Origin: Asanoa ferruginea
GTDB lineage: Bacteria > Actinomycetota > Actinomycetes > Mycobacteriales > Micromonosporaceae
Direction: 5' to 3'
Length of the DNA: 64,000 bases
NCBI RefSeq assembly: GCF_003387075.1
Contig: NZ_QUMQ01000001.1
Span: forward strand, 496,001-560,000
Shown: in pieces, positions 1 to 6,962 of the stretch
Position numbering within the stretch: the first letter of the stretch is position 1
Layout of the letters: every line of letters starts with the position of its first letter
Translations under genes and position numbers: made by a program
Notes under the pieces: generated by a model
Database searches by the model: none
What the model was told of the DNA's origin: nothing
The model's input: the letters and a program-made list of their open reading frames with translations, nothing else

Positions 1-2
1 TC

Positions 3-380
3 GACGTGGTGATCTTCAACTATCCGCGGTGGGACGGTGCGTTCTGGCCCGTACTCGCGCTGTTCGTGATCGTCGGTCTTCCGGTCGGTATCCATCTCGG
101 AGCGATCTGGACGCTGTTCCAGATCGAGACCCCGGACCGGCTGCGCGGCCGCGCGTTCTCGGCGATCTGGATGGGCGCGTCGATCGCGTCGGTGATCGGC
201 GCGGCGGTGGCCGGGGCGTTGGGCGACAAGGTCGACGTGATCACCCTGCTGACCGTGCAAGGGGTGGGCTGCATCGTGGCCGGGCTGACGTTCCGGTGGC
301 TGGCCGGCCCGGGTCCGGCGTCGCTGGTCCGGGCCGAAGCGCGGCCGGTTCCGGAGCCGGCTCCTGCGGCCAGTGCGTGA
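3..380 (+). CDS. MFS transporter, C-terminal part (gene begins left of the window)
   Basis: The frame is open from the left edge to a TGA at 378-380 and gives about 125 residues. It has two or three hydrophobic helices (for example WPVLALFVIVGLPVGI) and a short charged loop with DRLRGRAFSAIWMG, which resembles the cytoplasmic loop motif of drug:H+ antiporters of the major facilitator superfamily. The protein ends in a Pro/Ala/Glu-rich cytoplasmic tail. The substrate cannot be told from this fragment. A strong nested hairpin (386-449) starts six bases after the stop and probably ends the transcript. The N-terminal part lies outside the window, so the ATG- or GTG-like codons inside the fragment are not real starts. 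Confidence 0.8.
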   Translation, partial: DVVIFNYPRWDGAFWPVLALFVIVGLPVGIHLGAIWTLFQIETPDRLRGRAFSAIWMGASIASVIGAAVAGALGDKVDVITLLTVQGVGCIVAGLTFRWLAGPGPASLVRAEARPVPEPAPAASA

Positions 381-385
381 GTCCT

Positions 386-449
386 TTGCTCTGCTGCCAA
401 ATAGGCAGCGGGCACCGCCGCTGGTGCTGCCTATGTGGCAGCAGAGCAA
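386..449. repeat. Nested palindromic repeat, family member 1
   Basis: Outer arms TTGCTCTGCTGCCA (386-399) and TGGCAGCAGAGCAA (436-449) pair perfectly over 14 bp. Inner arms ATAGGCAGC (401-409) and GCTGCCTAT (426-434) pair over 9 bp, and a third small stem (gcacc/ggtgc) closes the tip. The element sits between the convergent MFS and TetR genes, where it can act as a two-way terminator. Three related copies lie in tandem at 22511-22724, so this is a dispersed repeat family and not a one-off terminator. Confidence 0.85.
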
Positions 450-460
450 GAGGAGATCAA

Positions 461-1024
461 CTAAGCCGGCGGGAGGTCGCGCCGGGCCAGCTCGCCGTAG
501 AGGGTCATCGCCGCGTCGACCTCGGCCCGCTCCCCCGTCATCAGCAGGTCGAGCCCCAACCCGCGGGTGACGGCGAGCCCCAGCCGCGCGTGCGCCCGCG
601 CCCGGTCGCCGGCGATACCGACCCGGGAGAACAGCTCCACGAGCGGACCCTCCCACGCCCGGATCACCGACTCGCGGAACGTGGTCGTCCACTCTCGACC
701 GTAGAGCGCCTGCACATAGATCTCGAAGAACAACCGCTGCGCGGCGAGCAGGTCCGGGGTAGTTAGGTGCGCCCAGAAGGCGGCCGACACGGCGAAGATG
801 TCGGCCTCCTCGGTGACCAGGTCGGCCAGCAGCGCCCGCTGCGCCGCCTCCATCCGGCCGACCACCTCGGCGAGCAGGCCGTCGCGGGAGCCGAAGTGGT
901 AGATCAGCATCCGGTGGCTGGTGCCCGCCTCGGCGGCGATCTCGCGCAGGCTCAGGTCGCTGAACCCGCGCCGCCGGACGACCTCGAAGCAGCGGTCGAG
1001 CAGGGCTTCGCGGGCGGCGCTCAC
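461..1024 (-). CDS. TetR/AcrR-family transcriptional regulator
   Basis: A 187-residue protein. The N-terminal helix-turn-helix (LSLREIAAEAGTSHRMLIYHF, about residues 24-44) is the TetR type, with the usual YHFGSRDGLL continuation. The helical C-terminal half would bind an unknown ligand. The start is the GTG at 1024-1022. It overlaps the stop codon of the SRPBCC gene by four bases (GTGA), so the two genes are translationally coupled and co-transcribed. The perfect palindrome at 1451-1468, at the head of this operon, is the natural candidate operator and implies autoregulation. A longer in-frame extension upstream only reads through the SRPBCC gene in another frame and was not used. Confidence 0.9.
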   Translation of the reverse strand: MSAAREALLDRCFEVVRRRGFSDLSLREIAAEAGTSHRMLIYHFGSRDGLLAEVVGRMEAAQRALLADLVTEEADIFAVSAAFWAHLTTPDLLAAQRLFFEIYVQALYGREWTTTFRESVIRAWEGPLVELFSRVGIAGDRARAHARLGLAVTRGLGLDLLMTGERAEVDAAMTLYGELARRDLPPA

Positions 1025-1452
1025 CCCTGGTCGGCGGCTTCGCTCGCGGCCTTCAGCCCCGCCACCTCCAGCTCCAGGTAGCGCCGGTTGCGCCGGCCGG
1101 ACATCAGGTTGAGCAAGCCGGCGATCGGGCCGGTCTGGTGCAGCTCGAGGGTGATCCGGGTGGAGCCGTCGGCGTTGCGGTGCAGCAGGTGCCGGCCGAC
1201 CGTGCGTACCCCCGGTGAGCGGTTGGTCCAGGAGAACTCGGCCTCGTCTTCGAACGTGGTGACCTCCCAGACCAGCGCCGGCATGCCGGGCTGCTTGATC
1301 CGGGCCTGGCTGCCCAACCGCAACGGCCCGTCGTCGAGCCGCTCGACCGTCGTCATCGAGGCCGTCCACCGCGGCCAGTCCGTCACGTCGCGCAGCACCG
1401 CCCAGGCGGCACCCAGGTCGGCCCGGGCGACAGCGCTCGTCGTCAGCATCAT
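1021..1452 (-). CDS. SRPBCC-family (START/Bet v1-like) protein
   Basis: About 143 residues with the helix-grip pattern of the polyketide cyclase/AHSA1 group: an early AWAVLRDVTDWPRW segment, then alternating beta strands and a long C-terminal helix. Such proteins bind hydrophobic small molecules, and the ligand here is unknown. Two consecutive ATG codons (1452 and 1449) can serve as start. No convincing Shine-Dalgarno precedes them, and an 18-bp palindrome overlaps the first, so a leaderless transcript shut off by the TetR protein is plausible. It forms a two-gene operon with the downstream TetR gene, and its ligand may be related to the inducer. Confidence 0.85.
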   Translation of the reverse strand: MMLTTSAVARADLGAAWAVLRDVTDWPRWTASMTTVERLDDGPLRLGSQARIKQPGMPALVWEVTTFEDEAEFSWTNRSPGVRTVGRHLLHRNADGSTRITLELHQTGPIAGLLNLMSGRRNRRYLELEVAGLKAASEAADQG

Positions 1453-1468
1453 GTACCAGATGGTACAT
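1451..1468. promoter_or_regulatory. Palindromic operator, likely for the TetR regulator at 461-1024
   Basis: The sequence ATGTACCAGATGGTACAT has perfect 8-bp arms around a 2-bp centre, the usual size for a TetR-family site. It overlaps the start codon of the first gene of the SRPBCC-TetR operon and lies 50 bp upstream of rnhA on the other strand. The assignment to this regulator is inferred from position. Confidence 0.7.
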
Positions 1469-1518
1469 GCGGGCGAGCCGCGCGGCACCCGGCCATCTGC
1501 CGTCGGTAGGGTGCCGGC

Positions 1519-1971
1519 ATGACCGTGGACATCTGGACAGACGGCGCGTGCAGCGGCAACCCGGGGCCGGGCGGCTGGGGCGCGGTGCTGCGCTTCGGGA
1601 CGGTCGAGAAGGAGTTGTGCGGCGGCGAGGCGACCTCGACCACCAACAACCGGATGGAACTGATGGCGCCGATCAGCGCGCTGGAGAGCCTGACCCGGCC
1701 GGTGACGGTTCGGCTGCACACCGACAGCGTGTATGTCCGCGACGGCATCACCAAGTGGCTACAGCGCTGGAAGGCCAACGGTTGGCAGACCGCCGCGAAG
1801 ACCCCGGTGAAGAACGTCGACCTGTGGCAGCGGCTCGAAGCCGCGCTCGCGCCGCACGAGGTGAGCTGGTTCTGGGTCAAGGGCCACTCGGGCCACCCGG
1901 AGAACGAGCGCGCCGACCGGCTGGCCAACCGCGGCCTCAACGAAGCCCGCGAGGGCGCGCCCAGCCGATAG
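1519..1971 (+). CDS. rnhA: Ribonuclease HI
   Basis: A 150-residue protein of standard RNase HI length. It degrades the RNA strand of RNA-DNA hybrids, such as Okazaki primers and R-loops. The catalytic carboxylates are visible: D8 in [12 protein letters not shown]47 in NNRMELMA, D69 in HTDSVYV and D133 in [10 protein letters not shown]. The loop histidine is H123 in [11 protein letters not shown]. The ATG at 1519 is 50 bp from the divergent SRPBCC operon. All key residues are intact, so this should be an active enzyme. Confidence 0.96.
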   Translation: MTVDIWTDGACSGNPGPGGWGAVLRFGTVEKELCGGEATSTTNNRMELMAPISALESLTRPVTVRLHTDSVYVRDGITKWLQRWKANGWQTAAKTPVKNVDLWQRLEAALAPHEVSWFWVKGHSGHPENERADRLANRGLNEAREGAPSR

Positions 1972-1995
1972 CCGGGCACGCCCCACGCGCTCCGG

Positions 1996-2838
1996 TCAGG
2001 AGTGCTCCACCGCGTTGACGATGACCGACGTCACCTCGTCGGGGTTGGTGATCAGTGACAGGTGGCCGGCGTCGACCTTGGTGATCGCCGAACCCGCGCG
2101 CTCGGCCATCGCGTGCTGGCGGTCGGGCGGGATGACCTGGTCCTGGGTGCCCAGCACATACCACGATCTGATCGTCTTCCAGGCCGGCGGCCCCGACGGC
2201 TGATCGCTGGCGCTGGCCGCGAGCGGGCGCTGGCTGGCCCACAGCACGCGGGCGGCCTCGGCCGGCAACCCGGTGGCGAAACCGTTGACGAACACCGACT
2301 CCTTCACGTAGAGGTCGGCGTCGCCCTGCGCGGAACCCGGGTAGGGAACGAAGTCGAAGACCAGGGCCGGGTCGCCGGACAGCACCGACTCGTCGCCGAC
2401 CAGCGGGGCGACCTTCTCGCCCTCGTCGGGGACGAACGCGTCCACGTACACCAGTGCCCGCACATTCGGGTTTCCGGTTGCCGCGTTGGTGATGACGGCG
2501 CCGCCGTAGGAGTGTCCGACCAGGACGATCGGCCCTGAGATGGTGGAGAGGAAGTCGCCGATCGTCTCGGTGTCGCCGGCCAGGCTGCGCAACGGGTTCG
2601 GCGGCACCCGGACGAGATAGCCCGCCTCGTGCAGCCGCTCGGTGACGCCGTTCCAGGACGAGCCGTCGGCCCAGGCGCCGTGCACCAGCACGATGGTCGG
2701 CTTGACCGGGTAGGCGTCTTCCGTGCTCATGGGACGGGCCGCGGCCACCGCGGACGGCACGGCGAGCGAGGCGAGCGCGAAGATCGCGATCAGCAGCGGT
2801 AACCGCCGCCGCAGGGCGACCAGGATTCTTTTCAACAA
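1996..2838 (-). CDS. Secreted alpha/beta hydrolase
   Basis: 280 residues. An arginine-rich start followed by a hydrophobic segment (residues 14-33, ending AVAAA) is a signal peptide or membrane anchor, so the enzyme acts outside the cytoplasm. The fold is shown by HGAW (oxyanion region, residue 53 onwards), the nucleophile elbow GHSYGG with S110, the acid D233 (GTQDQVIPP) and H259 (DAGHLSL). It resembles the small alpha/beta hydrolases often annotated as salicylate-esterase-like, but the substrate cannot be named. It converges on rnhA with a 24-bp gap. Confidence 0.88.
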   Translation of the reverse strand: MLKRILVALRRRLPLLIAIFALASLAVPSAVAAARPMSTEDAYPVKPTIVLVHGAWADGSSWNGVTERLHEAGYLVRVPPNPLRSLAGDTETIGDFLSTISGPIVLVGHSYGGAVITNAATGNPNVRALVYVDAFVPDEGEKVAPLVGDESVLSGDPALVFDFVPYPGSAQGDADLYVKESVFVNGFATGLPAEAARVLWASQRPLAASASDQPSGPPAWKTIRSWYVLGTQDQVIPPDRQHAMAERAGSAITKVDAGHLSLITNPDEVTSVIVNAVEHS

Positions 2839-2922
2839 AGCCTCCGTGGATCTACTGGGGACGGGGACGAGCCCGCATTAATAACGCGGCTTATGCCCCA
2901 AATGTCACGGAGGCGCCCCTGG

Positions 2923-3087
2923 TCACCGTCCCCCGCCGACCACCCATCCCACCGGCGGCACCGAAGGCAACCGCGTCAGATCGGCCACCGCGGGCAGCCG
3001 CCCCAGCGCACCACCCGCCATCACCCCGAGCGCGGCCAGCAGCACCAACGCCGCCAAGCGGATGCCCACTGTGGATCGCCGTTCCAT
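2923..3087 (-). CDS. Small predicted membrane/secreted peptide (54 aa)
   Basis: A short reading frame, MERRSTVGIRLAALVLLAAL at its start, with a single hydrophobic helix (about residues 10-28) and a Pro/Gly-rich tail ending GWVVGGGR. A good Shine-Dalgarno (GGGGGA) sits five bases before the ATG at 3087, and codon choice is strongly GC3-biased, which supports a real gene. It has no recognisable family. It lies between the secreted hydrolase and the snapalysin promoter region, on the hydrolase strand, 84 bp upstream of the hydrolase start, so the two may share a transcript. Confidence 0.55.
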   Translation of the reverse strand: MERRSTVGIRLAALVLLAALGVMAGGALGRLPAVADLTRLPSVPPVGWVVGGGR

Positions 3088-3147
3088 GTCGCTCCCCCTC
3101 ACCGCATCCCAACGCTATGACTCTCCCGCGTACGCGGCGCCCAGTCA

Positions 3148-3188
3148 TTGCCACTGGCAACCCAACCGGAGGTAGGGCCCGCCCTACC
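3148..3188. promoter_or_regulatory. Two palindromes upstream of the snapalysin gene
   Basis: TTGCCA-C-TGGCAA (3148-3160) and GGTAGGGC-CC-GCCCTACC (3171-3188) are both perfect inverted repeats. They sit 91-131 bp before the protease start and 61-101 bp upstream of the divergent small gene. Snapalysin genes of Streptomyces are commonly controlled by an adjacent LysR-type activator. No such gene is seen here, so the sites may bind a regulator encoded elsewhere. Confidence 0.5.
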
Positions 3189-3278
3189 ATCCCGCCGCGG
3201 TAGGTGCCCGCCGGGATGGCCAGTCGATCGATATCTCTCGATAGCCTGGGAGCCACCCATCCCACAAGGAGGCCCCCG

Positions 3279-3821
3279 ATGGTCCTACGCCGCAGACTCT
3301 TATCCCTCGCGCTGATCGCGGCCGCCCTGGTCGGCGTCCAGCTCGCATCGGCCGGCGTGGCCCAGGCCGCGGTCCGGGTGCTCTACTACGACGCCAGCCA
3401 GGCACAGGAGTTCGTCGCCGTGGTCCGCCAGGGCGCGCAAAACTGGAACAGCCGGGTGACCAACGTCCGCCTGGAGCCGGTGCCCGCGGGCCGCACGCCC
3501 AACATCCGGGTCTACGCCGACAACGGCTGGCCGCGCACCTACACAACGTCGCTCGGCAACGGCTACTGGTACATGGGCCGCGAGGCCGTCAACGACGGCT
3601 ACTACCAGCCGCGGATCTCCACACACGAGTTCGGCCACATCCTCGGCCTGCCGGATCGCCGGACGGGCTTGTGCGCCGACCTGATGTCCGGCAGCAGCGC
3701 GCCAGTCTCCTGCACGAACGCGTTCCCGAACAGCACCGAAGCCGCGACGGTCAACAACCGCTTCCGGTCCGTGTCACGCAGCGTGCCAGCGCAGACTTAC
3801 GTGTGGCAGCCGGCTGCTTAG
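3279..3821 (+). CDS. snpA: Snapalysin-type extracellular metalloprotease (peptidase family M7)
   Basis: 180 residues. The start is the ATG at 3279, preceded by AAGGAGG at 3266-3272. A signal peptide covers about residues 1-30 (RRRLLSLALIAAALVG...AQA). The zinc site reads HEFGHILGLPD, the HExxHxxGxxD form of the M7 family in which Asp is the third ligand. It is followed by the conserved DLMSG turn, and two cysteines bracket that region. The length equals that of small neutral proteases of Streptomyces, with little or no pro-region. It would act outside the cell on milk-protein-like or wall-associated substrates. It stands alone, with palindromes upstream and repeat-rich DNA downstream. Confidence 0.93.
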   Translation: MVLRRRLLSLALIAAALVGVQLASAGVAQAAVRVLYYDASQAQEFVAVVRQGAQNWNSRVTNVRLEPVPAGRTPNIRVYADNGWPRTYTTSLGNGYWYMGREAVNDGYYQPRISTHEFGHILGLPDRRTGLCADLMSGSSAPVSCTNAFPNSTEAATVNNRFRSVSRSVPAQTYVWQPAA

Positions 3822-3978
3822 ATCGAAAGCTGGCTTGCCCGGGTCCGTCGGGGGCGCGACCGTCGCTCCCGCCGGACACCAGGTCCGCGGGGGGTCTTCT
3901 GGGGCTTTGCCCCTTTCCCCCACCGGGGCGCTGCCCCGGACCCCGGCCGCTCTAAAGAGATGCCAGCCGTCTGGGGGA

Positions 3979-4111
3979 GGATCTCCTCGTCGGGCTTCGC
4001 TTAGGGCACCAGGATCTCCGGATGGGGACAAGGTCGTTCGTCCAGTTGGGCGCTCCACCTTGTCCCCATCCGCAGATCCTGGTTTGTGGGCTACGCCCGA
4101 CGAGGAGATCC
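3979..4111. repeat. Long imperfect inverted repeat (arms about 55 bp)
   Basis: The left arm 3979-4034 and right arm 4057-4111 are reverse complements, apart from a 12-base divergent stretch in the middle and one or two single differences. Matching blocks include GGATCTCCTCGTCGGGC and CCAGGATCT-CGGATGGGGACAAGGT. The 22-bp loop is unrelated sequence. It lies in the gene-free stretch after snapalysin. It has no coding content and could be a miniature inverted-repeat element or a very strong terminator. Confidence 0.75.
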
Positions 4112-4202
4112 ACCCCTACCCTGCGGGTGGGGTATGGGTTTCTGGTCAAAGCCGCCGCCGCGTGGCGGTCTGTCTGCGTTGGGCGGCGCCGGACGCCGCT
4201 TC

Positions 4203-4790
4203 AGCGCTCACCACACGGGCTAACGCCACCACCGCGTCGCAGTGATGACGAAGGGGCGCCCGCCGCCACTTCAGCGCCCGACACACGGGCTAACGCCGCT
4301 ACCGCGTCGCGGTGGATGACGAAGGGGCGCCCGTTGCCACTTCAGCGCCCGACACACGGGCTAACGCCGCCGGCGCGGCGGTCGGTGACCAATCGGCGGC
4401 GCCCACCGCCGCTTCAGCGCCCGCCCCGCGGAACACCGCCGCGCGGCGGGAGCTCACCAATGAGTGGTGGCCGCCGCTACCTAAGCACCCACCAACCGCG
4501 TAAACGCCGCCACCGCGTCGCGGCAGATGACGAATGGGCGGCGCCCGGCGCCACCTCAGCGCCCAACACACGGGCTAACGCCGCCGCCGGCGCGGCGGTC
4601 GGTGACCAATCGCCGGCGCCCACCGCCGCTTCAACGCCCGCCCCGCGGAACACCGCCGCGCGGCGGCAGCCCACCAATGAGTGGTTGCCGCCGCCACCTC
4701 AGCACCCACCACCCGCGTCAACGCCGCCACCGCGTCGCGGTAGATGACGAATGGGCGGCGCCCGGCGCCACGCGCTTCGGGCGCTGCCGC
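4203..4790. repeat. Complex tandem repeat region (70-71 bp and 217 bp periods)
   Basis: The block ACACGGGCTAACGCC recurs at about 4213, 4283, 4354 and 4567. The first three are spaced 70-71 bp apart with shared flanks (GATGACGAAGGGGCGCCCG, CACTTCAGCGCCC). A longer unit beginning CGGCGCGGCGGTCGGTGACC at 4371 is repeated at 4588 (period 217 bp). Many frames are open across the region because of its composition, but none has a start, ribosome site or recognisable product. The wider gap 3822-5131 holds no supported gene. Confidence 0.75.
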
Positions 4791-4834
4791 GCTGCTTCGT
4801 CGGCGTGTCGCGCGGCGCCGCGCCGGTGGCGGGG

Positions 4835-4884
4835 AGATCTAGGAAAAGAGTGGTAGCCATAGCTACCAGAATTTTCCTAGATCT
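4835..4884. repeat. Near-perfect 50-bp palindrome
   Basis: Arms 4835-4857 and 4862-4884 pair around a 4-base loop. The outer block AGATCTAGGAAAA pairs exactly with TTTTCCTAGATCT, and TGGTAGC pairs with GCTACCA. Only the three bases between the blocks do not all pair. It is much more AT-rich than its surroundings. No gene ends nearby on either side, so a simple terminator role is not obvious; a cruciform or dispersed palindromic element is the alternative. Confidence 0.75.
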
Positions 4885-4994
4885 ACTCGATCGGGACGTT
4901 GGGCTTGATCGTCTGCATACGAACTGCACCACCCACGACTTCCACCATGATCATGTGCATCGGGTCGGCACGACACGCCGTGCGGGTTGTCGAT

Positions 4995-5052
4995 GAGGTG
5001 CAAACGATCACGCGGAGCTGGGCCGCCCGTGCTGACCAGGTGCAAACGATCA
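4995..5052. repeat. Short direct repeat AGGTGCAAACGATCA
   Basis: The 15-mer AGGTGCAAACGATCA occurs at 4996-5010 and again at 5038-5052, 42 bp apart. A related reverse-oriented sequence (GATCGTCTGCATAC) lies at about 4909. The repeats lie about 80-140 bp beyond the stop of the ABC ATPase gene. Their function is unknown; they may be part of the same repeat-rich non-coding block. Confidence 0.55.
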
Positions 5053-5131
5053 TCCGAAGCCCTGTCGCCTGCCTCGCGCAGGCACTACGGCCGGGCACCG
5101 GTGGCTACACCGCGCCAGGGCACGCGGTGTG

Positions 5132-5899
5132 TCAGGCCGGGGCCGCCTCGCGGCGCATTAGCAGTTCGTGCAGCTCGGCTTGGGCGGCGGCGAGCTCGGC
5201 CACATGGGCGGTGCGGCCCAGCGAGCGTGGGCGCGGGACGTCGATGTCGAGGATCTCGACGATCTGGCCTGGGCGCGGGCTCAGGACCACGACGCGGTCG
5301 GCGAGCAACACGGCCTCGTCGATTGAGTGCGTCACGAACATGATCGTGGGTCGGTGTTCCATGTGGATTCGTTGCAGCTCTGTCGACAGGTCTTCCCGGG
5401 TCAACGCGTCCAGGGCGGAGAATGGCTCGTCCATCAGTAGCACCCGCGGGCCGGTCAGCAACGACCGGCACAGTGCCACCCGCTGTTGCATGCCGCCGGA
5501 CAGCTCATGGGGCAACCGCTTCTCGAAACCCTGAAGGCCGACCATCTCCAGCAGCCCGAGGGCCCGGGCGCGCAGTGAAGACCGGCCCAGTCGGAAGATC
5601 TCCGCGGGCAGCAGCACGTTGTCGAGCACCGTGCGCCAAGGCAGCAGCGCCGGGCGTTGGAAGAGCAGGGCGATGTCGCGGCGGGCCTTGGTGACCCGCT
5701 CCCCCGCCACCTGGATCTCGCCCTGGGTCGGTGGGAGGAGGCCGGCCACCAGGCGCAGCAGCGTCGACTTGCCGCAGCCCGACCGGCCGACCACGGCGAC
5801 GAACTCGCCCTCGGCGATCTGAAGGTCGATGTCGCGCAACGCCTCGACCGTGCCAGCCCGGCCGCTGAAGACCTGGGACACTCCGAAGAGCTGGATCAT
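5132..5899 (-). CDS. ABC transporter ATP-binding protein (nitrate/sulfonate/taurine-type importer)
   Basis: 255 residues, typical of SsuB/TauB ATPases. Walker A is GRSGCGKST (about residues 38-46), the Q-loop lies in LLFQRPALLPW, the signature is LSGGMQQRVALCRSLL, Walker B is VLLMDEPFSALD, and the switch histidine is in FVTHSIDEA. The ATG at 5899 overlaps the TGA of the upstream LLM gene (ATGA), so the two are translationally coupled. The matching binding lipoprotein and permease lie just across the divergent promoter region at 6963-8821. The protein powers import on the inner face of the membrane. The substrate is unknown. Confidence 0.93.
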   Translation of the reverse strand: MIQLFGVSQVFSGRAGTVEALRDIDLQIAEGEFVAVVGRSGCGKSTLLRLVAGLLPPTQGEIQVAGERVTKARRDIALLFQRPALLPWRTVLDNVLLPAEIFRLGRSSLRARALGLLEMVGLQGFEKRLPHELSGGMQQRVALCRSLLTGPRVLLMDEPFSALDALTREDLSTELQRIHMEHRPTIMFVTHSIDEAVLLADRVVVLSPRPGQIVEILDIDVPRPRSLGRTAHVAELAAAQAELHELLMRREAAPA

Positions 5900-6825
5900 C
5901 CGGCCACCTGTGGCATGACCTCGGCCGCGATCAGGTCGAGGTGGTCGAGGTCGGTCAGGTCGGCGATCCGCAGGTAGGCCCGCTCGGCCCCGATCGACGC
6001 GAACTGCCCGAGGTAGTCGACCACCTCGTCGACCGAACCGTAGGCGCCCGACGCGGCCGCCCGCACCGGCGGCCGCAACAGCGCCGCCCGTCGCGAGACC
6101 GTCGCGGCATTGCGTCCACACGCGACGGAGACGCACACCGAACGTCGCACCGACGGCCGCCGCCCGGGAGAGCCTCGGCCTACCCGGGCGGACTCAAGAT
6201 CGACCCGGGCGAACAGTTCCTTGGTGTCGGTCGGGCTGGCGAACTGGACGTTGTATTCGTCGGCGTAGCGGGCCGCCAGGCGCGGCGTGCGGCGCGGGCC
6301 CTTGCCGCCGACGATGACCGGCGGGTGTGGGCGCTGGGTCGCGCGCAGCCCGGGCGCGCCCGCCAGCTGGTAGTGCGAACCGAGATAGTCGAAGCGCTCG
6401 GCCGTCCACAGCCCGGTGATGATCGACAGCTGCTCGGCCAACCGCGCGAACCGCTCGCCGACCGGCGGCAACGGGATGCCGAACGCGGCGTGCTCCGGCT
6501 CGTACCAACCGGTTCCCAGGCCCAACTCGACCCGCCCGCCGCTCATCTGGTCGACCTGGGTGACCGCCACCGCGAGTGGGCCCGGCGACCGGAACGTGGC
6601 CGCGCTCATCAGCGAGCCGAGCCGGATCCTGCTGGTGTCGCGGGCCAGGCCGGCGAGGGTCATCCAGACGTCGGTCGGGGTCGGATCGGGCGGGCCGCCG
6701 AGCGGCAGATAGTGGTCTGGCCGGAAGAAGCCGTCGAAGCCGCAGGCCTCCGCATGCCGTGCCAGGCCGGCGATCTGGTCATAGCTTGTGCCTCCCTTGG
6801 TGGAGGCGAAGATCCGCAGACGCAT
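5896..6825 (-). CDS. LLM-class flavin-dependent (probably F420) oxidoreductase
   Basis: 309 residues with a luciferase-like TIM barrel: a GFDGFFRPDHYLPLGG segment near residue 30, the RIRLGSLM strand, and GGRVELGLGTGWYEPEH near residue 115, which is typical of F420-dependent LLM proteins of actinobacteria. The start ATG at 6825 has only a weak ribosome site. It is the first gene of a two-gene operon with the ABC ATPase and is divergent from the binding protein and permease of the same family. It may therefore oxidise the imported compound, as SsuD does for alkanesulfonates, but that is inference. The middle (Arg-rich, near residue 225) is less conserved than usual. Confidence 0.88.
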   Translation of the reverse strand: MRLRIFASTKGGTSYDQIAGLARHAEACGFDGFFRPDHYLPLGGPPDPTPTDVWMTLAGLARDTSRIRLGSLMSAATFRSPGPLAVAVTQVDQMSGGRVELGLGTGWYEPEHAAFGIPLPPVGERFARLAEQLSIITGLWTAERFDYLGSHYQLAGAPGLRATQRPHPPVIVGGKGPRRTPRLAARYADEYNVQFASPTDTKELFARVDLESARVGRGSPGRRPSVRRSVCVSVACGRNAATVSRRAALLRPPVRAAASGAYGSVDEVVDYLGQFASIGAERAYLRIADLTDLDHLDLIAAEVMPQVAG

Positions 6826-6840
6826 CGACGTCAGGTTATC

Positions 6841-6859
6841 CCTTTCCTGCCCGGAAAGG
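6841..6859. promoter_or_regulatory. Perfect inverted repeat in the divergent ABC/LLM promoter region
   Basis: CCTTTCC-TGCCC-GGAAAGG lies 15-34 bp upstream of the LLM start and about 100 bp upstream of the binding-protein gene. Its position between the two halves of one uptake system makes it a candidate operator for both. No regulator gene is adjacent. Confidence 0.45.
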
Positions 6860-6962
6860 ATAGGTGGGCGGGCTGTGCCAATCGCCGGGTTTCCCCTAGG
6901 GTGGTGCGTCGTCCCCCCCAATGCGTGTCAATACTTCGATGCCTCGAAAGGGACCTCCCGCT

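Noticed and set aside
4312-4747. Repetitive Pro/Arg/Thr-rich proteins encoded in several frames of the tandem repeats
   Set aside because: Frames are open on both strands because of base composition; there is no start context and no consistent codon bias.
4203-4790. Possible CRISPR array in the repeat block after snapalysin
   Set aside because: Repeats are long (70 and 217 bp), imperfect, without unique spacers of constant length, and no cas gene is near.
6826-6962. Possible TPP or other riboswitch before the SsuA/ThiY-like binding protein
   Set aside because: No thi-box core or other conserved riboswitch segment could be found by eye; only a simple inverted repeat is present.
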